Assembly: GCA_052139695.1 (NCBI GenBank)
Contig: JBKQWF010000132.1
Span: 1 to 27,168 of the forward strand
Direction: 5' to 3'
Origin: PLGF01 sp052139695
GTDB lineage: Bacteria; Verrucomicrobiota; Verrucomicrobiia; Limisphaerales; Palsa-1400
DNA: 27,168 nt
Positions 15,143-22,277 of this stretch are shown here, one piece after another (position 1 is the stretch's first letter; each line of letters opens with the position of its first letter). The notes beneath the pieces were generated by a model, which saw only the letters and a list, made by a program, of their open reading frames with translations, made no database searches and had not been told where the DNA came from. The translations under genes and the position numbers were made by a program.

Positions 15143-15346
15143 TTACTTGCCGACCGTGACACTGCCGCCGGCGGTTTGGTTGGTATTGGCGTACGTGCCC
15201 GACACCGTCACGCTGTTGGTGGTAATATTGACGGCGCCGGTCACGTCCTGCTTCGGGGTGGCGTAGGAACCGGAGAGGTTGACGGGGTTTTTGCAGCCGG
15301 CCACGCACACGGCGGCGGCCAGCAGGAGGATTTGGCTCTTTTTCAT
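15143..15346 (-). CDS. Small repetitive lipoprotein, first gene of phage cassette
   Basis: From the ATG at 15346 the product is 67 residues. MKKSQILLLAAAVCVAGC is a clean lipoprotein signal with lipobox VAGC (Cys18). The mature part consists of two related strands-and-turn units, NLSGSYATPKQDVTG and TVSGTYANTNQTAGG, each followed by a Val/Thr-rich strand, suggesting a tiny beta-repeat protein. Upstream in-frame starts at 15373 (ATG) and 15412 exist; 15346 was chosen because it gives a standard signal peptide. It is followed by the next lipoprotein gene after 10 bp. No family was recognised, and its role is unknown; it may sit on the outer membrane or inner membrane surface. Confidence 0.7.
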   Translation of the reverse strand: MKKSQILLLAAAVCVAGCKNPVNLSGSYATPKQDVTGAVNITTNSVTVSGTYANTNQTAGGSVTVGK

Positions 15347-15494
15347 ATTTAGAATGTTGGCGTTGCGATTCATCGCACGCCCGCATTCCAGCACAAATCC
15401 GTCAAGAAACAAAACCTACCGAAGGAAAACTACACGATTTCTTGCAGAAACACTTTATCCTTGTTTATCGGGTCCTTTGATTCTTTGTTTTTAA

Positions 15495-15701
15495 CCACAG
15501 AGACACCGAGGCACAGAGCTGCAATTTAAAGCGGCGGACTCGGTCGCGTTGCATTTTTTCCTGCTCCTCAATTTCAACGTTCCGACCCTCAAACAAGGAG
15601 TCAAACGCGTGGCGTGCGGCGACCTGTTCAAGGATGAAATGGGCGGGCGGAGTTCCCCCTTTCGGCTCATCAGTCTTCTCTGTGTCTCCGTGCCTCTGTG
15701 G
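15495..15701. repeat. MITE-like element with 24-bp imperfect inverted ends
   Basis: The left arm (15495-15518) reads CCACAGAGACACCGAGGC then ACAGAG; the right arm (15678-15701) is its inverse with 3 mismatches in 24. The arms enclose 159 bp, giving a 207-bp element. An ORF spans it on the minus strand but it starts outside the right arm and simply translates the repeat. Arms of this kind (cacagag / gacac / gaggcac words) are frequent between genes of Verrucomicrobia and Planctomycetes, from general familiarity. Confidence 0.6.
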
Positions 15702-15897
15702 TTCCAATCCTAAATCTGAGAGATCATTCGACAAGATTTTGGGCGCAAGAATCCATGAAATCCCCAATTCCAAAATTCACACCGCGACAGAAGGCTCAGC
15801 TTCTTGCCTGAAAAATCCTTCCGTAGCATTTTAATCTTGACCCGTTCCTGCTATCATTGCCGCGCATGCAAACAATGCAACACTCAGGAGGCCCGCG

Positions 15898-16013
15898 ATG
15901 ACGCGCACGGAAAAATCGCCCGCCCCCCGCTGCCCATCCGTCGGCAACTCAACCAGCGCCTCCAAAACGGCGAACTGGCCCAACCCGAACCTGATTGGAC
16001 CAAATTGAGCTAA
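15898..16013 (+). pseudogene. Relic of a small phage-type (Mu gp27-like) gene
   Basis: An excellent Shine-Dalgarno AGGAGG (15886-15891) lies 6 bp before the ATG at 15898, but the frame from that ATG gives an unconvincing Pro/Ser-rich peptide. One frame away the sequence reads GKIARPPLPIRRQLNQRLQN then GELAQPEPDWTKLS, which resembles the start of a small protein family I associate with phage-derived loci (KIARLP, R.QLN.RL..GE pattern; compare Mu gp27/DUF3486). So one base appears lost within the first four codons, and the central WLN.LPEVQ part is missing. The inverted copy at the end of the window keeps that central part. The label is by pattern memory and should be treated as provisional. 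Confidence 0.5.
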
Positions 16014-16054
16014 ATTGAACCAAATTGAGCCACTATTACCCCCCCCCGGGGGGG
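16001..16054 (+). repeat. Three 10-bp tandem units plus C9G7 run (copy A)
   Basis: Three consecutive units, CAAATTGAGC, TAAATTGAAC and CAAATTGAGC (16001-16030), are followed by CACTATTA and an uninterrupted run of nine C and seven G (16039-16054), which is self-complementary and could form a very stable hairpin. The same arrangement occurs inverted at 27046-27100. Similarity continues past the run to an ATGCC(A/T)TCGC start-like sequence at 16072. Confidence 0.8.
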
Positions 16055-16150
16055 CGCCGCGCCCCGCCGCAATGCCATCGCGCTTTCTTGCCGAGTGCAA
16101 GAATTCCGCCACGCACCCGCTCGATGTCTTTAATCGCAACCGCCCGGCGC

Positions 16151-16882
16151 TTATTTGACTGCCGCCCAGACCCGATGCACGTCGTCGTGTTCTTCCAGGG
16201 CTTGCAGGAATTCGCCGACTTCCATCCGTTGCGCCTCGCTCAACTCCGGGAAATTCTTGGGAACATAACCCAATTCGCTCGTCACCACCGTCCAGCCGTT
16301 GGCCGAGAGCCATTTGGATACGGTCTGCACCGTGGTGCGGTCGCAAAGGAATCGCGCCCCAGCCGTCCCTTCTGGAATGTCGTCATTTTGCTCCGTTGTC
16401 AGGGCCTGGACTTCATTCGCGCCGGCCTCGATGGCGGCGGCTTCGATGTCGGTTGCGGCGTCGGGGTGATGCGCTTCCACCAATCCGGCGTGGTCGAAGA
16501 GATACTTGTTCCCGCCCGACGCGCCCAGTTGGCCTTTTTTGAAAAGCATCCGTATTTCCGGAGCGGTGCGGTTGGTGTTGTCGGTATATACCTCAACGAT
16601 GACCGGGACCTTGTGCGGGGCGTAACCTTCGAAGATGATGTGTTCCACCATCAGTTTTTCCGGGCCAATGCCGGCGCCCTTCTTGATCGCCCGCTCAATG
16701 GCCTCCCGGTTGACGCTCTCTTTTTTCGCCTTCTCCACGGCGGCAAAAAGCCGCGGGTTCATGTCCGGGTCAGGCCCCCCCATTTTGGCCGCGACAGAAA
16801 TTTCGCGCACGAGTTTGGCGGTCGCCCGGCCTTTTTTCAGTCCGGCGACCAATCGCTTGGCATGGAGCCATTGTCTTCCCAT
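16151..16882 (-). CDS. yebC: YebC/PmpR (TACO1) family protein
   Basis: A 243-residue member of the YebC/TACO1 family, cytoplasmic proteins long annotated as transcriptional regulators and more recently linked to relief of ribosome stalling. Recognisable blocks are LVREISVAAKMGGPDPDMNP, NREAIERAIKKG, IIFEGYAPHKVPVIVEVYTD, a NRTAPEIRMLFKKG region and the C-terminal GYVPKN and HDDVHRVWAAVK. The start is MGRQWLHAKR rather than the MAGHSKW form of enteric homologues. The length is normal. The gene stands alone on the minus strand between repeat-rich intergenic regions, so it has its own promoter within 16883-16935. Confidence 0.95.
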   Translation of the reverse strand: MGRQWLHAKRLVAGLKKGRATAKLVREISVAAKMGGPDPDMNPRLFAAVEKAKKESVNREAIERAIKKGAGIGPEKLMVEHIIFEGYAPHKVPVIVEVYTDNTNRTAPEIRMLFKKGQLGASGGNKYLFDHAGLVEAHHPDAATDIEAAAIEAGANEVQALTTEQNDDIPEGTAGARFLCDRTTVQTVSKWLSANGWTVVTSELGYVPKNFPELSEAQRMEVGEFLQALEEHDDVHRVWAAVK

Positions 16883-16929
16883 GCCCGCATCGTAACAAAT
16901 CGCGGCGCGCGATTCAATCGCACACTAAT

Positions 16930-17151
16930 CGCAATGGAAGGTAGGGGTGAAGGCTCGCCTGCCCTCCGAAGCGAGCAGCGCGAAGGCGGGCCGAGCCGTC
17001 CGTGGTCGCCTGGCCGGGCGACCCTGCCGCCTCGAACTTTAGATGCGTCAGCCTGCGCGGGGTTCGATTAAAAATGTCTGACAGTTTTATGGTAGGGCGG
17101 CCACTCCGCTGGCCGCCGGAGCGAGGCGCGCAGCGGAGTGCGTGCCCTACC
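16930..17151. repeat. Repeat-rich gap with REP-like hairpin upstream of CHAD gene
   Basis: This region has two GC-rich palindromic stretches. In the stronger one (17091-17151) GGTAGGG at the left end pairs with CCCTACC at the right, and CACTCCGCT (17102-17110) pairs exactly with AGCGGAGTG (17132-17140). The first (about 16948-16996) pairs GGCTCGCCTGCC with GGCGGGCCGAGCC. These look like dispersed REP-type elements; no gene is visible here. Confidence 0.6.
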
Positions 17152-17231
17152 TCACAGGAATGGTGGAGTTCTTCCATAAAAAATGTTGCTTTCCGTGGGC
17201 GGCGGGTTGTGCTATTTCTGGCGTCGCCGCT

Positions 17232-18131
17232 ATGAGCTACCGCATCGCAAAAGGCGAGACTTTGGCTAAGGCCTTTGGCCGTATCGCGGCCGAGGAAATG
17301 GATTTGGCCATGACCCAATTGGAACGTCGCGACCATGGGGAAGCGGTGCAGGATGTTCGCAAGGCCCTCAAGCGGCTTCGCGCTCTCTTGCGTTCGTTGC
17401 GGGTGGCTTGTCCCAAGAACCTCTACCGCAAGGAAAACCGGCGCCTGGCTGATGCGGCCCACAAAATTTCTCCTTTGCGCGATCTCCACGTCCAGTTGGA
17501 GACGCTGAAGAAGCTGCGAAAGGACGACCCGGCTAGTGACCCCGTTAAGCGCCGGCTTGAGCGCGAGCAAACAACCTGCCTTCGCCGCATGCCCGCCTTG
17601 CGCAAGACCTTGTGCGCGATGCTCCAAGCCTCGCGCCAGGGCATCGGCTCCTTTCCCGTGCGACACGCCACGCCGTCCGACCTCGCCGCGGGCCTGCGGC
17701 GCATTTACAAGCAGGGCCGGAGCGCATTCAAAACGGCTCGCCGCAATCCCACCGCGCAAAATCTTCACCAGGCCCGGAAAAAAGCCAAATGGCTCGGCTA
17801 CGGGTTTGAATTGATCGAAGGGACGCACCCCAAAAAAGTCTCTCAGTGGAGAAGGTCCGCCGAGGAATTAACCGATGCGCTGGGGGACGACCATGATTTG
17901 TTCATGGTCTTGACGGCCCTCCGACAGGCCCATCGCGCCGTGCCCGGCCGTGATTTCCAGCGCCTGGCCAGACGCATTGCCCGCAAACGCGCCCAGCGGC
18001 AAAAAAAGGCCCTGAAAATCGCGAAAATTCTCTACCGCGCAAAACCTCGCGCTTTCGGCCAGCAAGTGGACCATTATCTCTGCCGCGCCCGCACCCCGCT
18101 CCCAGCCACACCTAATAACGTATGCAAATAA
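17232..18131 (+). CDS. CHAD domain-containing protein
   Basis: From the ATG at 17232 the product is 299 residues, almost all a CHAD domain: a helical, strongly basic protein with conserved His and Lys/Arg on helices (AVQDVRKALKRLRALLRSLR, SPLRDLHVQLE, NLHQARKKAKWLGYGFEL, LGDDHDL). CHAD domains bind inorganic polyphosphate and often occur with CYTH phosphatases or polyphosphate granules; this one stands without CYTH. An ORF start at 17142 would add 30 residues that are not CHAD-like and would overlap a REP hairpin, so it was rejected. The gene overlaps the downstream ACT gene by 10 bp, giving an operon with the ACT and amylase genes. Confidence 0.9.
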   Translation: MSYRIAKGETLAKAFGRIAAEEMDLAMTQLERRDHGEAVQDVRKALKRLRALLRSLRVACPKNLYRKENRRLADAAHKISPLRDLHVQLETLKKLRKDDPASDPVKRRLEREQTTCLRRMPALRKTLCAMLQASRQGIGSFPVRHATPSDLAAGLRRIYKQGRSAFKTARRNPTAQNLHQARKKAKWLGYGFELIEGTHPKKVSQWRRSAEELTDALGDDHDLFMVLTALRQAHRAVPGRDFQRLARRIARKRAQRQKKALKIAKILYRAKPRAFGQQVDHYLCRARTPLPATPNNVCK

Positions 18132-18514
18132 CGAAACAATTGGCGCTCTTCCTGGAAAATCGGCCCGGAACTCTGGCCCGCGTCTGCGACGCTTTGGCCG
18201 CCGAAAAGATCAACATCTATGCCGTCTCCACCAGCGACACGGTCGATCACATCGTCGTGCGCATGGTGGTGAGCGATCCGGCCAGGGCGTTATTTGTCTT
18301 CGAGGCGCATGGCACACTGGTGGTGGAAGATGAGGTCTTAATGATCGAAGGCGACAACAAACCGGGAACGCTGGCCAAGCTGGCCCACAAATTGGCCGAT
18401 GCCAAAGTCAACATTGAATACGCCTACTGCGCCACCCCGCCCGACGCGAAACGCGGCTTGATGATCGTGCGCGTGTCCAATGCAAAAAAGGCCATGCAGG
18501 TGCTCAACTCCTGA
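18122..18514 (+). CDS. Tandem ACT domain protein
   Basis: The 130-residue product consists of two ACT domains (about 4-68 and 72-128). The first has FLENRPGTLARVCDALAAEK and NIYAVSTSDT; the second has EGDNKPGTLAKLAHKLADA and NIEYAYCATPP. The Gly/Pro/Leu turns (RPGTL, KPGTL) are the ligand-binding loops that typically bind amino acids at dimer interfaces. Stand-alone double ACT proteins are commonly annotated as amino-acid-binding proteins with unknown partners. The ATG overlaps the CHAD gene by 10 bp, and its TGA overlaps the amylase ATG by one base. What it senses here is not known. Confidence 0.93.
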   Translation: MQITKQLALFLENRPGTLARVCDALAAEKINIYAVSTSDTVDHIVVRMVVSDPARALFVFEAHGTLVVEDEVLMIEGDNKPGTLAKLAHKLADAKVNIEYAYCATPPDAKRGLMIVRVSNAKKAMQVLNS

Positions 18515-19935
18515 TGGCCCATCCGCTGGTCTTGGAGCTCAATACCCGCTGCTGGTTGCGGGAACTGTCGGAATCTGCCAGTGCGCCAGTCACCTTGGAG
18601 ACTGTCCCGGAAACTGAATTTGCCGGGTGGAAGGGCGCCGGGTTTACCCACCTTTGGCTGATGGGCGTGTGGAAGACTGGCCCGAAAGCATCCGCTCTGG
18701 CTCGCGCGCAACCCGCCTTTCGCGCGCTGTGTCGAGAGGCTTTTGGCGCCGTGAGCGACGGGCAAATCTCAGGGTCGCCTTACGCGATCGCCGATTATGT
18801 TGTGGCGCGGCCTTTCGGCGGGAATAAGGGCCTGGCTCATTTTCGTCAGAGGCTCCGCCAGCATGGCATCGGCCTGATTTTGGATTTCGTCCCCAATCAT
18901 CTGGGGCTGGATCATTCATGGCTTTCCGCGCGCCCCGCTCTGTTTGTCCACGGCCCGGCGTCCCGGCCGGAGACCTTTCGCGCCGGAAAGAACTGGATTG
19001 CCCACGGAAAGGATCCAAATTTCCCGGCCTGGACCGACACCGCGCAACTCGACTACCGCGTTCCGGCCACCCATGCCGCCATGCGCGGAATTCTGCGACG
19101 CGTGGCCAGGCAATGCGACGGCGTCCGTTGCGACATGGCGATGCTTCTGCTGGAGGATGTCTTTGCCGCGACCTGGGCCGATTTTCCCCGCGCCACGCCG
19201 GCCGCGCCGGGCGAATTCTGGAAGGAGGCGATCGCGAGCGTCAAAGAAAAACAGGGCGATTTCCTGTTCGTCGCCGAAGCCTATTGGCATCGTGAGGGAC
19301 GCTTGCGGCAATTGGGTTTCGACTATGCTTATGACAAGGGCTTTTACGATTGCCTGGTGCGGCGGGATTCGCGGGCCCTGTGGAACCACCTTGGTCAGGT
19401 CGCCCATCATTTCTCCCCCGTGCGCTTCCTGGAGAACCACGACGAGCCGCGAATCGCCTCCCTCCTTAATCCGGCGGAGCAAAAGGCCGCCGCCGTCCTG
19501 CTCCTTTCCCAGCCCGGAATGCGCCTGCTGCACGACGGCCAAATGACTGGCCGAAAACATCGCGTGCCCGTGCAGTTGACCCGTTACTGGCCCGAATTGC
19601 CCAATCCGGATACCAAGTGTTTTTACGACACGCTGCTGGCTTGCCTTCCCAAAACGGCCATAGGCGGACCGGAGATGGAATACGTGCCCACAAACGCTGC
19701 CGACACCTTCCTGCTGAAATGGAAAAGGGGCGTGCGCAGTACGCTGGCCGCGGTCAATCTCGGACCGCGCTCTTCCCGGCTCACTTTCGGCGCGCCATGG
19801 GCCCACACCGTCTTTGCCGACGCGGAGTCAAAATGGAAACAAAGCGGCCATCATTTGCAAATCGATTTGGCGCCCCACGGTTTTCTCGTGCTCAATCTGC
19901 ACCATGTACCCTCCCATCGGCAATTCGACAGGTAA
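18514..19935 (+). CDS. Alpha-amylase family (GH13) glycoside hydrolase
   Basis: A 473-residue GH13 enzyme with all catalytic regions present: DFVPNH (124-129), GVRCD (203-207, nucleophile Asp207), FVAEAYW (Glu255 acid/base), and FLENHD (305-310, transition-state Asp310). No signal peptide is visible, so it is probably cytoplasmic, acting on glycogen- or maltodextrin-type sugars. The N-terminal LELNTRCWLRELSE and GFTHLWLMGVWKTG blocks match a group of alpha-amylase-like proteins whose substrate is uncertain. The gene follows the ACT gene by overlap and ends 140 bp before the convergent recQ gene. It could be a sugar-polymer-remodelling enzyme; the precise specificity cannot be read from sequence. 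Confidence 0.93.
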   Translation: MAHPLVLELNTRCWLRELSESASAPVTLETVPETEFAGWKGAGFTHLWLMGVWKTGPKASALARAQPAFRALCREAFGAVSDGQISGSPYAIADYVVARPFGGNKGLAHFRQRLRQHGIGLILDFVPNHLGLDHSWLSARPALFVHGPASRPETFRAGKNWIAHGKDPNFPAWTDTAQLDYRVPATHAAMRGILRRVARQCDGVRCDMAMLLLEDVFAATWADFPRATPAAPGEFWKEAIASVKEKQGDFLFVAEAYWHREGRLRQLGFDYAYDKGFYDCLVRRDSRALWNHLGQVAHHFSPVRFLENHDEPRIASLLNPAEQKAAAVLLLSQPGMRLLHDGQMTGRKHRVPVQLTRYWPELPNPDTKCFYDTLLACLPKTAIGGPEMEYVPTNAADTFLLKWKRGVRSTLAAVNLGPRSSRLTFGAPWAHTVFADAESKWKQSGHHLQIDLAPHGFLVLNLHHVPSHRQFDR

Positions 19936-19958
19936 TGTTTCCTCGGTTTCCTTGCGAC

Positions 19959-20018
19959 GGGAGGCCGGAAGCGCCGCGACGCCCTGTTATGATGGGGCTC
20001 GCGGCGCTCGCCCCTCCC
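19959..20018. terminator. Hairpin between convergent GH13 and recQ genes
   Basis: GGGAGG (19959-19964) pairs with CCTCCC (20013-20018), and AGCGCCGCGA (19970-19979) pairs perfectly with TCGCGGCGCT (19999-20008), leaving a loop of 19 bp. The position, 24 bp after the GH13 stop, suits a terminator used in both directions. No T-run follows, so it may instead be a REP-like element. Confidence 0.5.
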
Positions 20019-20074
20019 GAAAACTCCTCTTTGTAATGTCGAATCATTTATGCGCGGATACGTTAGCCGGCCGG

Positions 20075-21925
20075 TCAGCGAAAGGAATCCTCCGCGAAAA
20101 TTTGCCGAGGATGCGAACCCAAATGCTTCGCGATCTCCGCCAAAAAGACCCCTCCGAATTCACGCTGCTTCTTTTCTCCCACGCCGCTGATGCGGGCGAA
20201 TTGTTCTTCATCGACCGGGTAATACCGGGCCATTTGCCGCAGCGCAACATCGGAAAAAATGATGTAAGCCGGCACATTGCGCTCGTCCGCCAGCGCTTTG
20301 CGCAATTGCCGCAAGGACTCGAAAAGCTGCTCGTCGCAAGCGATTTCACCGGCGCGCTGATTCTTCCGGTTCGTCTCCGGCGCCGTCATGGGCCTGGTCA
20401 AGACAATCTTTGTCCGCTGGCGCAGGGCCGCCAGGCCTTCTGCCGTCAGCTCCAAAGTGCTGAACTTCCCCGGGTCCTGCCGCAAATAACCCAGCCGGAC
20501 CAGTTCCCGTCCAATGGCCTGCCATTGGGGCCGGCTATGTTCGTGGCCAATCCCGTAGGTGGAAAGCTCGCGGTGCCCCCAGCGCTCGATCTTTTCCGTC
20601 TCCGCCCCGGTCAGCACTTCCACGACGTGGTTGAGGCCGACCCCGAATCGCGTCTTTTGCCGGATGCGGAAGACACAGGAAAGGAGCTTTTGCGCGGAAA
20701 TCGTGCCGTCAAAGGTGGCGCGGGGCGAAAGGCAATTGTCGCAGCCGTTGCAATTGCCGCCCGGCAGATGCTCGCCAAAGTAGCGGAGCAATTCGGCACG
20801 GCGGCAATCGTTGCACTCCGCGTAACGCACAATCTGGCGGAGTTGTTCCCGGGCAATCGCCTGTTCCTCAGGCGGTTTTTCTTCGATGAACCGCTGCTGC
20901 TTGACCGTGTCCCCGGCGCTGAAGAGCAAGACGCATTCGGCTGGCAAGCCGTCCCGTCCGGCGCGCCCTGTTTCCTGGTAATAACCTTCGATATTCTTGG
21001 GAAGATCATAATGCAGGACGAAGCGGACATTCGGTTTGTTGATCCCCATGCCGAAAGCGATGGTCGCGCAAATCACGCGGACTTCATCGCGGAGAAAGAG
21101 TTCCTGATGCTCGTTCCGGTCCCCCGCGGAAAGCCCGGCGTGATAGGGGCGGGCGGAAACGCCGTTCTGCGTCAATTGTTGGGCAAGCCGTTCCGTCCCG
21201 TTGCGGCTCTGGCAATAGACGATGCCGCTGTCGCGCGGATGTTGCCGCAAAAACTCCAGCACTTGCGCCCCTGGCTTGGCTTTGGCCACGACGCGGTAGT
21301 GGAGGTTGGGCCGGTTAAAGCTCGCGACAAAACAGGCCGGCTCCCGCAAGCGCAGCAGTTTGACAATGTCTTCCCGCACCCGCGTCGTCGCGGTGGCGGT
21401 CAGGGCCATCACAGGTACCTTCGGAAAATGCTCCCGCAATTGCGCCAGTTGGCGGTATTCCGGCCGAAAATCGTGGCCCCATTCGCTGATGCAGTGCGCC
21501 TCATCAACCGCGATCAGATTGACATTCCACTGGCGCAAGTCCGCCAGGAACCCGGACAGCATCAACCGCTCCGGCGCCGCGTAAAGCAGGCAATACTCGT
21601 GGCGATGCAGCCCGCGCAGGCGGTGGCGCGCCTCGTCGCTTTGCAGGGTCGAATTAAGAAAGGTCGCCCGGATGCCGGCGGCTTGAAGAGCATCGACCTG
21701 GTCCTTCATCAAGGCGATCAATGGCGAAACAACCACCGTCAAACCCGGCCGCAGTTGCGCCGGCAATTGGAAGCAGAGCGATTTCCCGCCGCCCGTCGGC
21801 AGAAGCGCAAAGACATCCCTCCCGGCCATCGTTTCGCGGATGATCTCCCGCTGCAAAGGGCGAAAGGAAGCGAATCCGAAAGAGCGCTTCAACAAGTCGA
21901 GCCACGATTTTTCTCCGCCATCCAT
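20075..21925 (-). CDS. recQ: RecQ-type ATP-dependent DNA helicase
   Basis: The 616-residue protein has the full RecQ layout. Helicase core: Walker A TGGGKS (44-49), DEAH (141-144) in AVDEAHCISEWGHDFRPEY, and the ATTRVREDI and QETGRAGRDG motifs. Zinc-binding subdomain: cysteines in YAECNDCRRAELLRYFG and NCNGCDNC. Winged-helix region around 400-500, then a C-terminal HRDC domain with VPAYIIFSDVALRQMA and ISGVGEKK. RecQ unwinds recombination intermediates and stalled forks. The ATG at 21925 is taken; a TTG three codons earlier is possible. It converges on the GH13 gene and diverges from ilvD. A long plus-strand ORF across the gene is its antisense shadow. Confidence 0.97.
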   Translation of the reverse strand: MDGGEKSWLDLLKRSFGFASFRPLQREIIRETMAGRDVFALLPTGGGKSLCFQLPAQLRPGLTVVVSPLIALMKDQVDALQAAGIRATFLNSTLQSDEARHRLRGLHRHEYCLLYAAPERLMLSGFLADLRQWNVNLIAVDEAHCISEWGHDFRPEYRQLAQLREHFPKVPVMALTATATTRVREDIVKLLRLREPACFVASFNRPNLHYRVVAKAKPGAQVLEFLRQHPRDSGIVYCQSRNGTERLAQQLTQNGVSARPYHAGLSAGDRNEHQELFLRDEVRVICATIAFGMGINKPNVRFVLHYDLPKNIEGYYQETGRAGRDGLPAECVLLFSAGDTVKQQRFIEEKPPEEQAIAREQLRQIVRYAECNDCRRAELLRYFGEHLPGGNCNGCDNCLSPRATFDGTISAQKLLSCVFRIRQKTRFGVGLNHVVEVLTGAETEKIERWGHRELSTYGIGHEHSRPQWQAIGRELVRLGYLRQDPGKFSTLELTAEGLAALRQRTKIVLTRPMTAPETNRKNQRAGEIACDEQLFESLRQLRKALADERNVPAYIIFSDVALRQMARYYPVDEEQFARISGVGEKKQREFGGVFLAEIAKHLGSHPRQIFAEDSFR

Positions 21926-22277
21926 CAGCCGCAATTAAAAAGAACCCGCCGCGGAAAGCGAGCTTTTCGGTTCCTCATGCCTCAGCGAACGGCAGCGACG
22001 CCTCGCGGGACGCCTCCCCGAGGCGTCCAGGGAGCTTGGACATTTTTTTTGGCCCAATCCTTCAGGATTGTTTCGACACGCCAGCCGCTTTTGGATTCGC
22101 CGCTGATTGATCCGATTCCGGCCCGTTTCACGGCGACTGGCTCCCAAAAATGTCCAAACTCCAGGGCCGGGCGCGGAGTGCCCCCCCAACCGGGCTTGAC
22201 CGACGGCTTAAATGGCCTCCGCCGCTCCAGTAAAGCCTTGCCGCAGCCCAGCCAAGCTGATAACAACCGATACTTAA
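21926..22277. repeat. Divergent recQ-ilvD region with long inverted repeat
   Basis: GGAGCTTGGACATTTTT (22031-22047) faces AAAAATGTCCAAACTCC (22146-22162), a 17-bp inverted repeat with a single mismatch around a 98-bp spacer. Next to it is a compact palindrome at about 22000-22026 (CGCCTCGC ... CCGAGGCG). The region also carries the divergent promoters of recQ and ilvD, which I could not place. No gene is visible. Confidence 0.6.

Noticed and set aside
15465..15773. 102-codon minus-strand ORF over the MITE-like element
   Set aside because: It translates the inverted arms (RHGDTEKTD at one end, LQLCASVSLW at the other), which is typical of intergenic repeats rather than a gene.
15831..16346. 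171-codon minus-strand ORF
   Set aside because: It crosses the C9G7 run and the 10-bp units and then shadows the 3' end of yebC in another frame.
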